The translations under genes were made by a program, and so were the position numbers. Positions 10,061-22,870 of a stretch of DNA of 64,000 nt are shown piece after piece. The notes under the pieces are model-generated. The model did no database searches. It saw nothing but the letters and a program-made list of their open reading frames with translations, and was not told the origin of the DNA. Every line of letters begins with the position of its first letter. Positions within the stretch are counted from its first letter, which is position 1. The DNA is from Phoronis australis (taxonomy: Eukaryota; Phoronida; Phoronidae), in contig NMRA01000019.1 of the NCBI GenBank assembly GCA_002633005.1, positions 648,343 to 712,342 of the forward strand, written 5' to 3'.

Positions 10061-13000
10061 ATGATTATTAGAGTTGTCTTTGGAGCCTTTTTCCTTCTCA
10101 GTATATCAACTGCTAACTGTCTGCAGTACAGAAACACCACCATCAAAGTGGCCCTTGAGTGTACTAGTGCTATAATGAACACAGTTAGACCAGAGTTCCT
10201 CAGCGTGGCCCTCGATTGTTCTCTCATCAGGGAGAAGTGGAAAAGATTTAACTTCAGGTAAGTTAAATCACTAACATTTAGGTGTCATCAGTGAAAACTA
10301 GCATCTGGTTAAGTGCAGTACCAGTCATGACTGTGGAACCCTCGATTTGAGGCTAAATGTTGACCCCATTCCCACGGCAGATAGGTTTAAAAACCCTTAA
10401 ATTCCCCTCACCATGCCACAGAATTCCCTCCAATGATAAAATTTCCCATATGTAGCGCGCACTTCCTGGCCACGTGCTTTTAACACTGGCCAAGCTGTTT
10501 ATTAGTCTTCTATTCGCGGTTTTCACGTGTAGGCCTACAAAGAAATTTGAATTCCTGTTGAAAGGGGGAAATATCTACAGAGCAATCCCGTAGACAAGTA
10601 CACTACTTCTGTTCTTAAAGGCCAGACCATTGGTCCTCGCAATATCAGCAGAACTTTTGTGTTCGTTTTGAGGCATGGCGGAAGTTTGCAGTGTATAGTC
10701 ATGGCTAAATACCGACATAACGGCGAGGCTCGTGGTCTACAAAATCTGCGCACAATGATTTTTTTCAGGACTGTCTGATATTATTGATAAATTGGTGACG
10801 TTACTGTAGAATTTTAGGACTGTAGGTAAGGCATTTTTCGTACGTACACGTTCATGGACTGGGCGCTTATTTTAGAAAAGTCTGAAAACGCATGGGGGGC
10901 GCTTATAGGGGCATGGGCGGTTATTACAGTGAATATGGTATACAAAATAGGAAGAAGGGCTATGTACAAAAAGTATACAAACATACATGACTTATCAAGC
11001 ATCAAAAGGCATTATTTGACAGCGTAGGCAAAATTGGCATTCACAAGGTTGGCGTATATGGCAACTTAACTCATTAATAAAGGTATTGAGATCTTGGCAA
11101 CATCTTATACATTCAGGTAACTTGTTCCATAAAGATACCCCCTGGTGGTGAATAGAATTAAGCCCATAGGATGTAGTATTTTTCCCCTGTACCTCATAGG
11201 GCAGATGTTTGAGAGCGAAACACTGGAGAGGGCAAGGGCCTATCTGATTCATATGCTTGAAAACAACCACCCCAAGACATTGTAGCCTTTGAACAAACAA
11301 CGGAGTGGAGTTTGATTTAGGCAGTAATATGGAATACGACAACTTGTGGTCATTGAAAACGAATTTTAAAGCCCAACATTGAATCTTATGACGGAATAAA
11401 TGCATAATAAATTTTCAACTTAGTGTCTGTGTCCAATAAGTGACGCACAAGGAAAAGGTAGACACATGTTTTGATGCTTTGGCACAGAGGTTGTCCACAT
11501 GTTCATGAAACTTTAACAGTCACTGTGCACACCCAAACAGTTTAACAGAACTCTCACACTTAATAATATTTGTACCAACATAAGAAATTTTTTGGAATCC
11601 CTGTGTGTGTCTCTACTAAACGTGGAACATGAATCAGATTTGCGCTTGTGGATAATTTGCATGCAAATTCCTTTACCATGAGCAGATTAAATTTTTGATC
11701 TTGTAGCTCTCCACGTATGCAGACCCTGGCCAAAGCACTTTCGCCTGCCGTCTTGCGACTGGGTGGTACTGATTGTGACTTCCTGGTATTTCAGCCAGAT
11801 TTTTACTCTAGGAAGAATCTCACTAATTTCACAATGACAGGTATGGTGAAAGATTTTCTGTCCGTTTACAGAAAATTTGAGGTTATGTAGTTGTTTTTGA
11901 CTATTGCTATTTCATATTCTTACGTAGTGTTCTCTGTTCCCTCTTAATTTTAGAGTTTGCCATTTTTGTCGCAGAAAAATTGTTTCAAATTTCTTTACTC
12001 TTTGATTTGTATTGCACTTAAAATGTATTGGTTTCGTTGAATTGTATTTAGTTATAATTGGGTCAATCAGTTGATTTTTCATAAAGTCTTTGAAAGTCTA
12101 ACCTTACCCGTGAGTGTTGACGCCCAGAGCATTTCAGTTAGGAACTAAAAATCAGGAGTGAATGTTATGCCGAGCAGATCAGCATTTAAAAGCAAAAAAT
12201 TTGAGAAGTCTGGGGTGGGCGTTTACCAGAGCGGTTGATTCCAGTAACTATCTAGGGAGGTACATTTATGTCACACTCTCGTCCAACAGTAGATGTGGAA
12301 TGAGACTACGGGTATTTCATGTTGCTGAACCTCAAGTGAGTATGGCGCATTTTGAGAGCTAATATTCATGTTCCCAATGATGTGGCCACCTTCAAGGAAA
12401 TCTTATTGTATAAAGTGGAATTCAATGTGCGTTAAGTCGATGATGGATGTTTGATAGTAAAATATTGGAAATTTTACTCAAACATGAGTGTCAACTCAGA
12501 TGAATATAGCAGATCATGGCTGACTGTGCAATATACTATATTCTATTCACTGTAGGAGACGACTGGATCTCGTTTAACAAGTTTAGTCAGAGAATGGGCT
12601 TCAAGCTTCTCTTCGATGTCAATGTATTACTACGCAACAGTAAGAAAGCCTGGGACTACTCAAATGCTAAAGAACTACTGGACTTCAACAGCAAACTGGG
12701 CTTTCCTGTAGACTTTGAACTGGGCAATGGTAACAAGAGACAAGCCTTTAAATGCAGATCTTGATTAGTTTTGTCACTACTACCTTGATTGTCTGAGTTT
12801 TCATTGGTTTTAGGTTTTCGCTGTTTGTACACAATGATATAAAGTGGAAAGATTGTGAGTGCATTTGGAGGCCCATAAAATATGCAACTTTAAGATAAAA
12901 CATGTTTGATCCTGTTAAAACCTCACAAATATGTTCTTGAGCTCTTCCTGGACATGGCACAATCATAAAACTATACAGTATGATAGTTCACTTATTTCTC

Positions 13001-16000
13001 AGATTGAGCTAGATGTGAAATCAAAGTGAACTAAGCAAAGGTTGCCATTGAACTTCATCTATGTCCCACCATAATGGTCACTCTAATTGTGGGCCTAAGA
13101 TGTTCACACACAATAGACTGCTTATGTGGCCAGACAGGCAGTGGAAGCCTGGAAATTCATGGTAAAGGTTGTCGAGAAGATTGGAGATTGCAGCCTATTA
13201 AATGCCTTCTATTCCTCTTATTCTCTGTTGGTTTTCGTCATGAATGTATTTGGAATGTTTAGGTATTAAGTGAAAGGAAAGTTTTATGTTAAGTATTTCT
13301 TAAGACTCCAATTAACAATGTGTTACGTTATGTACCTCCTTTACACCACTGGTCTCGTTAATTCCAGAGCCAAATTTATTCAACCATGTATCACCGTTGT
13401 CTATTTCCCCCGAGATGCTTGGCCGTGACTACAAAACATTTAGGACCCTGTTGAAGTCTTACCCTCTCTACAGTAACAGTAAAGTAGTGGGACCTGCTAC
13501 CACACGCCCACCTGTGCACGAGTTAGGAATTGATCCAGTGCAATACCTCAACAGGTAAGTGACATGAACTTAAGGAGGGGGCTTTTTGAGACAACCACTG
13601 TGATAATGTTGGCGGATTGACTTTCACCTCTGAAAACGATAATTGGTATACGTGACAATGTGGTAGAGTTAAGAATCGCCATATGCTCATTTTTCCTCAG
13701 GGCCACTTCTTTGGCTAGCTGCCCGTGGTCGACTTTGCGCATCTCGGTCCCATTTGATAAATGGGAAATTTAACCTAGGTATTGAGGATATCTTTATTTT
13801 GTTGGAAATCAAATGAGCGACATCAAGAAATAGTAACTGTGTACTGGGTTTAATTTAGGTTTTATAAAATGGAATTATTAGTTTCATTAATTAATATCAA
13901 TTTCAATTATTTTGGATAAATGTCTCATTTTTGCAGAATTGCGGCCTAATGCAGAGTTCATTGAAAGCGATACGACAATGGTTACAGGACAAAATCTTCC
14001 TGCATTTTTCGTATTGTTTACACTGCTGCGATCAGCACACAAGGAGTATTTTTAGACAATACAATAAATGGAAGAAGAAGTTGTCCAGTAATCATTGTCA
14101 TATCATTTTCAACAAACTCTGCACCAGAGAGGCACTGCTGCTGAGTTGTACTACATTTGCCTAATGATGTGACTTTGATGGTTAAGGTATAATGAGCTAA
14201 CGATAAATTTAAAGTTTCCTAAATTCTAGCAATATCTACTGTAGTTGTGCTATTTGAGAAGTCTACTACACTCTTAAGGGAAGTCCTATCTTATATGTGC
14301 TACACATTGAAAATACACGTCGTCGTTAGTTGCTTGCATGTTACAACCTAAGGGTTGGGAAAAAGCTCACTCCAGCTGAAAAACCTCATTCTGAACTGAC
14401 ATGATGAGTTAAAGGAACTCACTGGTTTTGCTACCGAACATGTTTTCTGAAAACTTGTTCCTGCATGAAGCTGTTTTTTTTTTAATTTTTGTGCTCCTAA
14501 TCTACTCATGTCAATGCAGCTCTCCCTGGTGGTTATTTATGGAAGCAGCATCATTGCTATTACAACTGTTATGATTGTTAGAATGTGTTACTTTTCATGT
14601 TTACAGTTTTCTCCAGGAAGCAGCTGATACAGTTGATGCAGTCACTTGGCACCAGTAAGAAATTTTACTTTTTAAACTTGCCACACATGATGGGCTTATT
14701 ACAGTCGCTCATTGTATTGCAATTTTACCAAAAGGGGGCATTGTAATAACCGGAGCACACATTGCGGTTCATTATGATTTCAATCCTGTGCTAAATCGGG
14801 TTATTGTAACAAATTGGGGTTCAGTATAATGATCCAAGTTGGATCTGGGACTACCTCCAGGATTTGGCATTACTTTTAAGAGTTAGCACTTTCCGAATAA
14901 CTCTTCATTTTCATTTTGTCACCATCCTTGCCATTTGGAAATCAGCCTGGCAGATATTTCAATCGGAATTTGGTTGGCCGGTGCTCTTCTATTGAACAGA
15001 TTTGTTGGAACACTTTCTGTTGACTATGACATGAAACACATTGCTTATTCAAGTGTGTAATTTACTCAATAGTAAAAAGGACTATCAGTACGCGGTAGCA
15101 AATTTTGTCCTTTTGTCCATAATTTCAGGAGTCTCCGTACGGTCAAAATTTATTCTAGCGGATGTTTCCATTTATGTATAAATAGCACTATCAGTTGAAG
15201 ACATTGAAAAACTTATGCTCAGTCTTATTTCCTAGGTATTATCTCAATGGTAGAATTGCAACTGCTGAGAATTTCACCAGCGTCAAGGTGCTGGACCTAC
15301 TTCCGAAACAAATAATCTTTGTTCAAGAAGTGGTTAACAGACAGAAACCAGGGGCTGAAATATGGCTGGGTGAGACCAGCTCTGCTTTTGGGGGTGGAGC
15401 TAAAGGCCTGTCAGACAAGTACATTGCTGGATTTTTGTGAGTACTGTGTGTGGGAGGTGCTGTTGGAGCAAATTAAAACTTGGAGGTGGAATAAACGTAA
15501 ATGAGGGCCCGGTCTCCAATCTCCGTACTCATACTCATACTCATACTCGAGATTTCATACTCAAAACCATGCTCACTGGAGTCGTACTCAAAAAAGCATA
15601 TCTAATGTGGCATTTCGAGTAGACTCCAAACGTACTCAAATCTGACACTCATACTCGAGTTGTTATGGAACTGTTTATGATGTGAAATGCAAAACCACGC
15701 AAAGTCTCGCTGATTCATCGCTCCGTAATGGCATAGTCCACCCCAGCAACTACATTATCTTCTGCTGTCGCTGCAACTACAAGAGTAGGCCTATAATGTG
15801 GAATTCTGAGTGTTAGGTAACTGTTATTCATTTTTTCAGTTTAATGCAATATTTTTATACCATTTCTTTGATACATTTGACAATTATTAAGCTTTACTTC
15901 TTGAGTTCCTCATCTCCCGAAAATATCTTAAGAAATTTGTAACAGCTTATCACATCAAAGAACCCCTGTTCTCTCTTGCTAATTTAGTATTGACATAGAA

Positions 16001-19000
16001 CCCATTACTGTATAATCCTACGCTGATGTCAAAACTTTGATATTGTACCTTTGTATTTTACCGGGATGTATCAAGTTTGTTGACGTTTGGCGCGTGAGTT
16101 AAAAACAATACATGTGCAGGCATTCAGAGTTCACCATTGAACTGGACAAGACGTCTACTTAGAAATCAGCTAACAAAATCTGGAATACCATTCAGGGATT
16201 GAGTAATTATAGATGAGTAAACTATGACGTGAAATGTACCTGACAGGGAAGCAAACTGTTTTTAACTTTCCCCTCCTCCTTGTCTTTTGGAAACACTACA
16301 AACCGTAGTCACACCTACTGAAATAAGGGCGGCACAAATTTCTCACACGACTTTTCCCACAACTGCTTTCAACACTTGTAATGACTCGCCGACAAGGGAT
16401 TAGAATGCGCCTGTTGTCAGAAGTTTATGAATTGGCGGTGATGACATGCAGTGATACGGCGGGTTAATAAGGTGAAGAATAAGTAGTTTTAAAATGAAAA
16501 TTATTATCTCTGAACTGAAATTGAAGCGTTGAAATATGGTAAGAGGACTTAATTTCTTTAGATTAGCTGTGTCTGTCGGTAGCCTTTCGATATTTTGTTC
16601 TCTCGCTTGTATTTATTTTCAAGTACGATTTCAAGAACACTGCCAGACCAAACTTGAAATTTGGAGCATATACTCTTTAATTTTACTCAAAATCTTACTC
16701 GAAATATAGATGAGATACACTTCAGTTCGAGTATACTCGAAAATTGAGTACATGCTTGAAATTTCGAGAACAGATTTTTCGAGTATGACATTGAATACAC
16801 CAAAGCTGAGTCTGTACTCGAGTTGAGTATGAAGTGTGAGTTTGAGCATGATTCGAGTCTGAGTACTGGGATTGGAGACCGGGCCCAGGAGTCTGTTTTT
16901 GTCTTCATTCGGCTTTAATCTCTTTGAATTATCCATGTTGTAAATTAACTTTTGCTTGCAGACTTCTAAAAGTGTTACATATAGTGTTCTGAGCCCAGCA
17001 GAACCAGCTCCGTGAATGGTGTAAATCGCTGTAGACAAACCCAGGAGTATCTGTCGGATCGGTATCAAAATACTGTTGTCGAAATTATGTTGGTTGTCAT
17101 TTACGTGTCAGAAAATCTTGACTCTTGGATCTTTTTTCACGTTGAATAAATATGCTTTGTCACTTAGGTGGCTGGACAAGTTAGGAGTTGCCGCACAGCA
17201 GGGTCTGGATTTAGTAATACGTCAATCACTTTATGGAGGCAACTATGCCCTGATTGACTCCAACATCAATCCTAAACCTGTAAGTACTATAAGTTGAATA
17301 CATTAATAACTTATGTGTGTGTTTTTGAAAGAAATACTGGTAAAGCATGCAGTTCTAATTGTCAAAAAGTGTGATTGTGTACAATGTAAACTGTTATTAC
17401 TGAGTTTGTCAAGGTTGGCATCCTGGATGTTTAAACTACTCAATTCTTGATATAACTTTAATAAGGAAATGAATTAGAATGCATGTCTTTGTATTGCTAC
17501 TGTCTTATAGTTTTGAGCACAATCTGGCAGACTTAGAATTGACATCTTAATTAAAGTCAGTTCGTTTTTGTAAGTATTCAGAAATATTTCAAATATGTTT
17601 CAGTATTAAATTGGCATGGTAAAGTTACCATTATGATTTTCAAATATTGGTACCCAACTCTAGATGTAAATTTTTCAAGCCTAGGAATCAAAAATTTTAT
17701 CTGTATGGAATGTGAGTGAACTTACAGCCAAACACGGGAGTTAAAAAGGGGTAGGCATTCAGACTAACATGGCAAAATTACATTTTATTTAACAACCACA
17801 TTTATGGCCATTTTCTGAGGCGGTTACCATTGAAATAACCCGTGTTGATGGATGGGGAGTTTCTTGGTTATGTTTGGTGGATACCCAACTCTCTGGGTCC
17901 CCTAAATCTACCTATGACTCATTTGTGGCCGTATAAAGCGAAGTTTTGTACTAACAATGTATCAAATGTTTCCCTTGTTTAGGATTACTGGCTGTCGCTG
18001 ATTTACAAACGCTTAGTGGGACAACAGATGTTAGTACTGTCCCAGACATCTACATCTCAGAATATCCGCTTCTATGCTCATTGTATGCCCAGGTTGGTGA
18101 TGTACCTTAGTTATGTTCAATGTATGCGCAGGTTGGTGATGTGCCTTAGCAATGCTTAATGTATGCACAGGTTGGTGATGTGCATTTAGTTATGCTTAAT
18201 GTATGCACAGGTTGGTGATGTGCATTTAGTTATGCTTAATGTATGCACAGGTTGGTGTAGTATTATGTTAAAGGTTGCCTTGTTGTAGGTTGTAGTTGTT
18301 GATGTGGTCAACTTTTATGAAGCATTAGTGACTGTTCATGGAGTTTTCTTCAGCGGCTAGGGGGCAGTAGGGTTCATTGATGTCATGTTTTTTATTGTGA
18401 CAAGAATCAGTTGTAAATTTGTCAGTTCTAACAACATGCAATGCTTCACCCTTTAAGTGATTTTATCTTACATTTTGCTTATTTGTTTCCTATTAGTCAC
18501 TTAGGTGGTGTAGTCCTGTATGGCCTAAATCTGGACAAGAATTCACCAGCATCAATCACACTCACTGGGCTGATATCTGGCAATGATGTCTACGAGTATT
18601 TGCTTGAACCTACAGATGGTAGTCTCACATCTGAGTAAGTAGATACTTGATTTAGTTTTCAGTGCATGATGGAAGATCAGAAATTGTACTGAAAGTATGA
18701 ATTAGTGTACATCGAGCTGTCCCAACAGGAAGTGGTCATGTTTTCAATAAAGTTTGGCCTAATGAGGAGAATTCAACTGAATGAAGTTGATTCTTGAAAA
18801 GATCTGACGACCGTAGATTGTGCACCTCTTATTTCTGTACCTTCGATGCAACATTCTGCTTTCTTGTGTTTGCCAGTGCCAAACTTCCACTGTTGTGTAG
18901 ACTGACATTTAAAAAATACACAAAAAATGTCCAACATCTCAAAATGTACTTGAGTCAGAAATCGGGTTTCCTCCCTGTTGACTAAAAGCGTATGAGTTAC

Positions 19001-19916
19001 CTATTCGTGATTTGATCTTAAATTTGTGTTGCTTCTGAAGAGAGTACCTCGTATGTCATCTGAACGGACTCCCACATGGCCTTAGATTACAAAGTGATAG
19101 AATTCTCTTTAGTTGCGGAGGTAAGAAAGCACGGCGTTTTCATTGGTCTTGTTTTTTAATGTCAGGCAAACCATTTAGGTGTATGGCCATTGAAATATTC
19201 CTGATTTCAACAGTTTAAAAGTAGTATTGGCATTGAAAAGTATGTTCAAGCAAGGGGAGTATATTTGGTTCAAAATGATCCCAATGAATTTGCTTTGTCC
19301 ACTCGCCCATCATTTTTTGTTTCTGAGTGATGTTGGGATGGCGAAGAACTTAATGTAAATCATCCATGGATCTGTCGTGTTTATCCAACTAATTCTCCTA
19401 TCAGAGATGCATGCCACTGAGCAGTAATACTTTGTTGGCATTGGGTGGATGAATAGAGTAATGCAGCCGAGAAAATTGTAAATAAGACAACAACAACAAA
19501 AACAACAAAGAGCATGTGAAATTCCAATGGTGCAAAAACAAGGCTTCAAAAGTGCTTGCCAGATATTGCAGCATTGTGGGTAAACACAGTAAGATTTGAG
19601 TGTCGCTGTGTAATCCAGGATGGCTCTACTGCAATTGTTTTCAGTAATTGGACTACAGTGTCACAACTTCCTAGTTATTTTATTTTCTCATAACTTTTGT
19701 CACTGGTAAAGAAAGCATATTTCTAAGTTATTATTCATGTTCTTTTCCTTTTTCAGCCATGTGTCACTGAATGGTAATATGTTAGTGATGAAGGACGACC
19801 ACACTTTACCAGACATTATTGGTCGACCTGTCAGTGGTACAATTACCTTGCCACCTTCAACATTTGCGTTCTACACTGTGCCGGATGCCAGACTGAGGAC
19901 GTGTGGTCCTACTTAA
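10061..19916 (+). CDS. HPSE: Heparanase (GH79 endo-beta-glucuronidase), copy 1
   Basis: Exons: 10061-10257, 11707-11840, 12556-12729, 13368-13554, 14607-14654, 15236-15436, 17168-17279, 17983-18092, 18497-18634, 19757-19916. All phases join, giving 486 residues. Heparanases cleave internal glucuronide bonds of heparan sulfate, outside cells or in lysosomes. A signal peptide covers roughly residues 1-20. The '[11 protein letters not shown]' strand follows. The proton-donor Glu169 sits in 'ELGNEPN' and is split across the exon 3/4 junction. The nucleophile Glu293 sits in '[12 protein letters not shown]'. 'WHQYYLNGR', 'GFLWLDKLG' and 'DYWLSL' are further family signatures. Asp52 and Tyr340 match human cleft residues Asp62 and Tyr391. 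At 486 versus 543 residues in human it lacks most of the excised linker. NxT/S sites are present (RNTT, KNLT, ENFT). The ATG was chosen because it begins the signal peptide and is conserved in copy 2. Confidence 0.93.
10855..10940 (-). mobile_element. Terminal fragment of a TACC...CGCCC element
   Basis: Read on the minus strand this begins TACCATATTCACTG and runs into 'taataaccgccc' and 'ataagcgcc' blocks. This resembles the ends and subterminal repeats of the complete inverted-repeat element at 55666-57397. Only one end is visible, so it is probably a truncated relative in intron 1 of heparanase 1. Confidence 0.4.
10995..11590 (-). mobile_element. Non-LTR retrotransposon fragment (reverse transcriptase C-terminus)
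   Basis: The minus strand has a 136-codon frame (11405-10995) with the hallmarks of the C-terminal part of non-LTR ORF2: '[17 protein letters not shown]', '[14 protein letters not shown]', '[19 protein letters not shown]'. Upstream on the same strand, up to about 11590, translation gives 'VKLFGC' and '[16 protein letters not shown]', the block that normally precedes it in RT, but with stop codons. It is a 5'-truncated, inactive insertion within intron 1 of heparanase 1 and is absent from the equivalent intron of copy 2. Confidence 0.75.
15505..16886. mobile_element. Inverted-repeat element in intron 6 of heparanase 1
   Basis: The ends are a 17-bp terminal inverted repeat, GGGCCCGGTCTCCAATC at 15505-15521 and its complement ending at 16886. 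Subterminal regions are packed with short ACTC/GAGT-rich words (near 15525-15660 and 16730-16870), largely in opposite orientation at the two ends. The corresponding intron of copy 2 reads directly from 'taaatca' into 'ggtgtctg', showing an empty site. No transposase frame is visible, so it is non-autonomous. I could not define a clean target-site duplication and do not assign a superfamily. Confidence 0.7.
18083..18262 (+). repeat. Tandem repeat of exon-8 end plus splice donor (copy 1)
   Basis: Five units of 39-40 bp begin at the last bases of heparanase exon 8 and run into the intron. Each unit contains 'gtatgcNcAGGTTGGTG', i.e. the exon end and the 5' splice site. GT positions are 18093 (authentic), 18132, 18171, 18211 and 18251. 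Use of 18132 would add 39 in-frame bases without a stop. Use of 18171 would reach a TAA. Confidence 0.9.
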
Positions 19917-20059
19917 TGTTACTTACCTTGGAGGGCTCATCTAGCGTTTGAAAAAAGACACCTCGTTGAAGTTGTTGACCTCTGTTGAAGTTACAACAAA
20001 AACCAAGAAGGAAAACGGATTGAAGTTCTTAATTTGATGATTCTTGAAAGCAGGCCGTA

Positions 20060-20875
20060 GTGATGGAACTGGGCCATCATTCCCTTGGTTTGCCACGCAA
20101 CCTTCTGTTTAAAGGTGAATTTGCTGGTTATAACTATGCTAAGGTATAGCAGAAACAACCCTTAATGCAATCCATGGCTAATTAATCTGAATTATGAAAT
20201 TTTTATTCGTGGATAATTTATAAATTTATATGTGGAATCAAGAATCCTGCGATTGGGTGATTGTTGCACTAATAATGTACATTGTGGGCACATGTAGCCC
20301 GCATAATGCTGGGGCCCCAGGGTGCACCACGTTGCATTACTTACTAACACAGCTCGGTAATTTGCAGTCATAATTTTTGCGATAAAATTCACCATTCTAT
20401 GCACCACTTTATATTTATCATAGCAATATGTGGCAATAATAAAGTTATAAGTGATTAGCATGCAAATTTTGCTTTAAATTTAACAGCATAATATATCAGC
20501 TATAAATTCAAGTTCCCAAAAACAATTGCTGATAACTATACAAGTGATTTTCAAAAAATTTTGAGGGAATCTCTTGCCAAAATTCCCTAGTAAAATTGAA
20601 ATTGGTTAATTGTTTTTGTGTTACATAAATTCATGCAGGATTTTTGCCACAACTTAACAAAAATGGATAAATTCTGATAAAAAATGCTGTTGATGGCGTC
20701 TCCTCACTTGACAGTTTTGTTTACACAACAGAGGTCATTATTAATATTCCGAGAATGTTTGGAGTGCTTGCTGTGAACAAAAAAAGCTATTTGTGGTACT
20801 TTGATAGGTGAAAACATGGAAAATAAAAATAAAGTCGCTGGATACTTGACTCATTAACATAAAAGAATTTCCGGA
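20060..20875. other. Segment present only in duplicate A
   Basis: Downstream of the heparanase 1 stop, about 820 bp interrupts the collinearity with the second copy, which passes directly from 'gatggaacta' to 'acataaaag' near 37555. No coding frame, inverted termini or poly-A tail was recognised, so it may be an insertion in copy A or a deletion in copy B. Confidence 0.6.
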
Positions 20876-21449
20876 GTCTTTGTTCCTAAATCAAACTACT
20901 TTGTACAAAATTTTGTCTTTTTTCTGCTGGTAATCAGATAGAACCAAAACTGATTGATGTGAATGAAAAGTTTATCATTTGTAATTCGTGCTAAGTAGTA
21001 AGCATAGTTGTGTTTTATAGTGACTTCAGAGGACAAATATGGTGGATTTTGTGACCAATTGGTTGAAAGCTGTAAGAAAGTTTACTCATTAATGGTCATC
21101 AGATGTCTGTGTTGTCGTATGAAATTAGGCAACAGAGGTCTCTTGATAAGTCCCTTGAAATTTCAATAATAAGCTTTGTGTTGATGGTTGTTTCAAGATA
21201 TTTTGTTACAGGTGTGTTTGTTTTATGACTTGAGGTCATCGTTATTTTGTCTGACTTGATATTGTTATATTGGAATATTTTATTGTTATATGAGAATATT
21301 TTAACGATGAAATTTTGTAAAACAGTAGAAAACTAGTTTTGTGCTTGTCTTAGTTTATAGGCTGTTGTCTTTATGGTGCTTATTGTTATTTACTGATCCA
21401 GTTGGCTTCTGAACAAAACAGGTGATTTTAACTTTATGCACAGTTCAAA

Positions 21450-22870
21450 TTTATCACTAACATGCGCCAATATACATGTATAAGGATTGGTGGTTTAGCT
21501 AAACCGATAAACGCCATTTTGAGGTTTGGGTATGAGGGTGAATCATATGCAGTACAGCACTGAAAAAAGTGGGGCTATAGCCCCCCAGCCCCCTATTGTG
21601 CCCCGTCCGTGCTGTGCTGTGCGCATCCTCATCCCCAAGTCTCAAGATGGCGCCTATCGGTTTTCTGAGGTACACTCTTTTACTGTGCTACAAAAGGTTG
21701 CACTGTGGAATGTTGTGTAACATGGCTTCTCATTGGTTAAAGTAATGAAACCGATGTCATAATATTCAGTCATTCCCATTGGTCCAAATTTGGGAAACCC
21801 CTTTCAGTTTGCTGTTTCTTAGTAGGGCGACCACCTTTGACTTTTGCAATTTACTCATTAAAACGGGCAGTGATGGAAGTAAACAAATCGATGAAACCTC
21901 GATCCAGTGGCTTAAGCTCAAACAAGTACAATGCATAGAAGGCGTGTGTATAGCTCATTGGGCGTGTACAAGTGGTCGTGACGTGATCTGTAAACTTCGG
22001 ACCACGCATGGTCATTGATGCCCACACCCGGAATTCCATGTGTCGTTCATCATGTTTCCACGGGGCCATTTTTCAGTATAGGTGGCACTGTCAGAGAGTA
22101 CATTTCTGAGGTGGCTAAACGATCAGCACCACCTTGAGGCTTGGGGACGAGGCGGTTATATTTACTTGCGCATTACGTTGATGACGTAAGCAAATCTGGG
22201 TAAATCCGTGTTCTGCGTAAGGCCCCGCGTTTGTGGATTCTTAAAACGCGCAACCATTTAGGAATCTCCGATTTACGTGTTGCTGTAATTGAACAGGGAA
22301 TGCCTCGTATGACTATAATTCTATCATGATAAACCAAAACTATGCGTTTTCTATTAACAGATTTTGGTGGTAATTCAGTGATAATTTCGTAATGCCCCGG
22401 GTGATCGCTAATCACATACTATACATTATTTATGCCAGTAAAAATTGTCGAAAGCACATTCTTCTTTTATTCAAAACTTGCTGTGGCACCTAGGGTGATA
22501 TAAGAATTCTATGTCGTTCACATTGCCCAGCGAGCACCGGGGAATTGGAGGAGGGTAAATTTCTTAGTTTGATTAGTGGGAGACTAATATTCTAATTAAG
22601 TAACTGTCGTGTCCGACGTCAGTGCTTTGCCTTTGTTGAATGTCAGTTAAAGACTGATTTTCCACATAAATACTTATCTGAACGGTTTAAGTGAAATACA
22701 CACCAAGCGTTTTTAGGTTAAAACTTTGGTCAAATAAGGCACTGTCACCGGCTGCAAGCTCAGTCCGCTATTTTTGTAAATGCACACAAACAGTTGGGGT
22801 TTACAGGTTCTTCATGCCATGCCGAGGGATTAATTATCATGGCTGGTTTGGCAACTGGCCTACTCTTTAA
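21450..22870. other. Intergenic stretch without recognisable gene
   Basis: No exon was recognised. A phrase around 21560-21600 (aaaaagtggggctatagc, then a C run) recurs in inverted orientation near 43880-43920, so it is part of a dispersed repeat. Confidence 0.45.

Larger units (their letters stand above)
9121..21440. repeat. Segmental duplication, copy A (heparanase 1)
   Basis: This block is collinear with 26998-38160. Exons, introns and flanks all align by eye, from the upstream phrase 'tttggctt.(a/g)gtaatactgtt' to the downstream phrase 'ctgatccagttggcttctgaa'. Copy A has about 820 bp (roughly 20060-20875) that is absent from copy B. Its intron insertions also differ: a retrotransposon relic in intron 1 and an inverted-repeat element in intron 6. 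Introns carry many substitutions and indels while exons are closer, as expected for selection on coding sequence since the duplication. Confidence 0.85.

Noticed and set aside
12162-12362. Frame between heparanase exons 2 and 3 that might encode the missing linker
   Set aside because: It lacks splice borders in the required phase, does not resemble heparanase and is interrupted in the homologous intron of copy 2.
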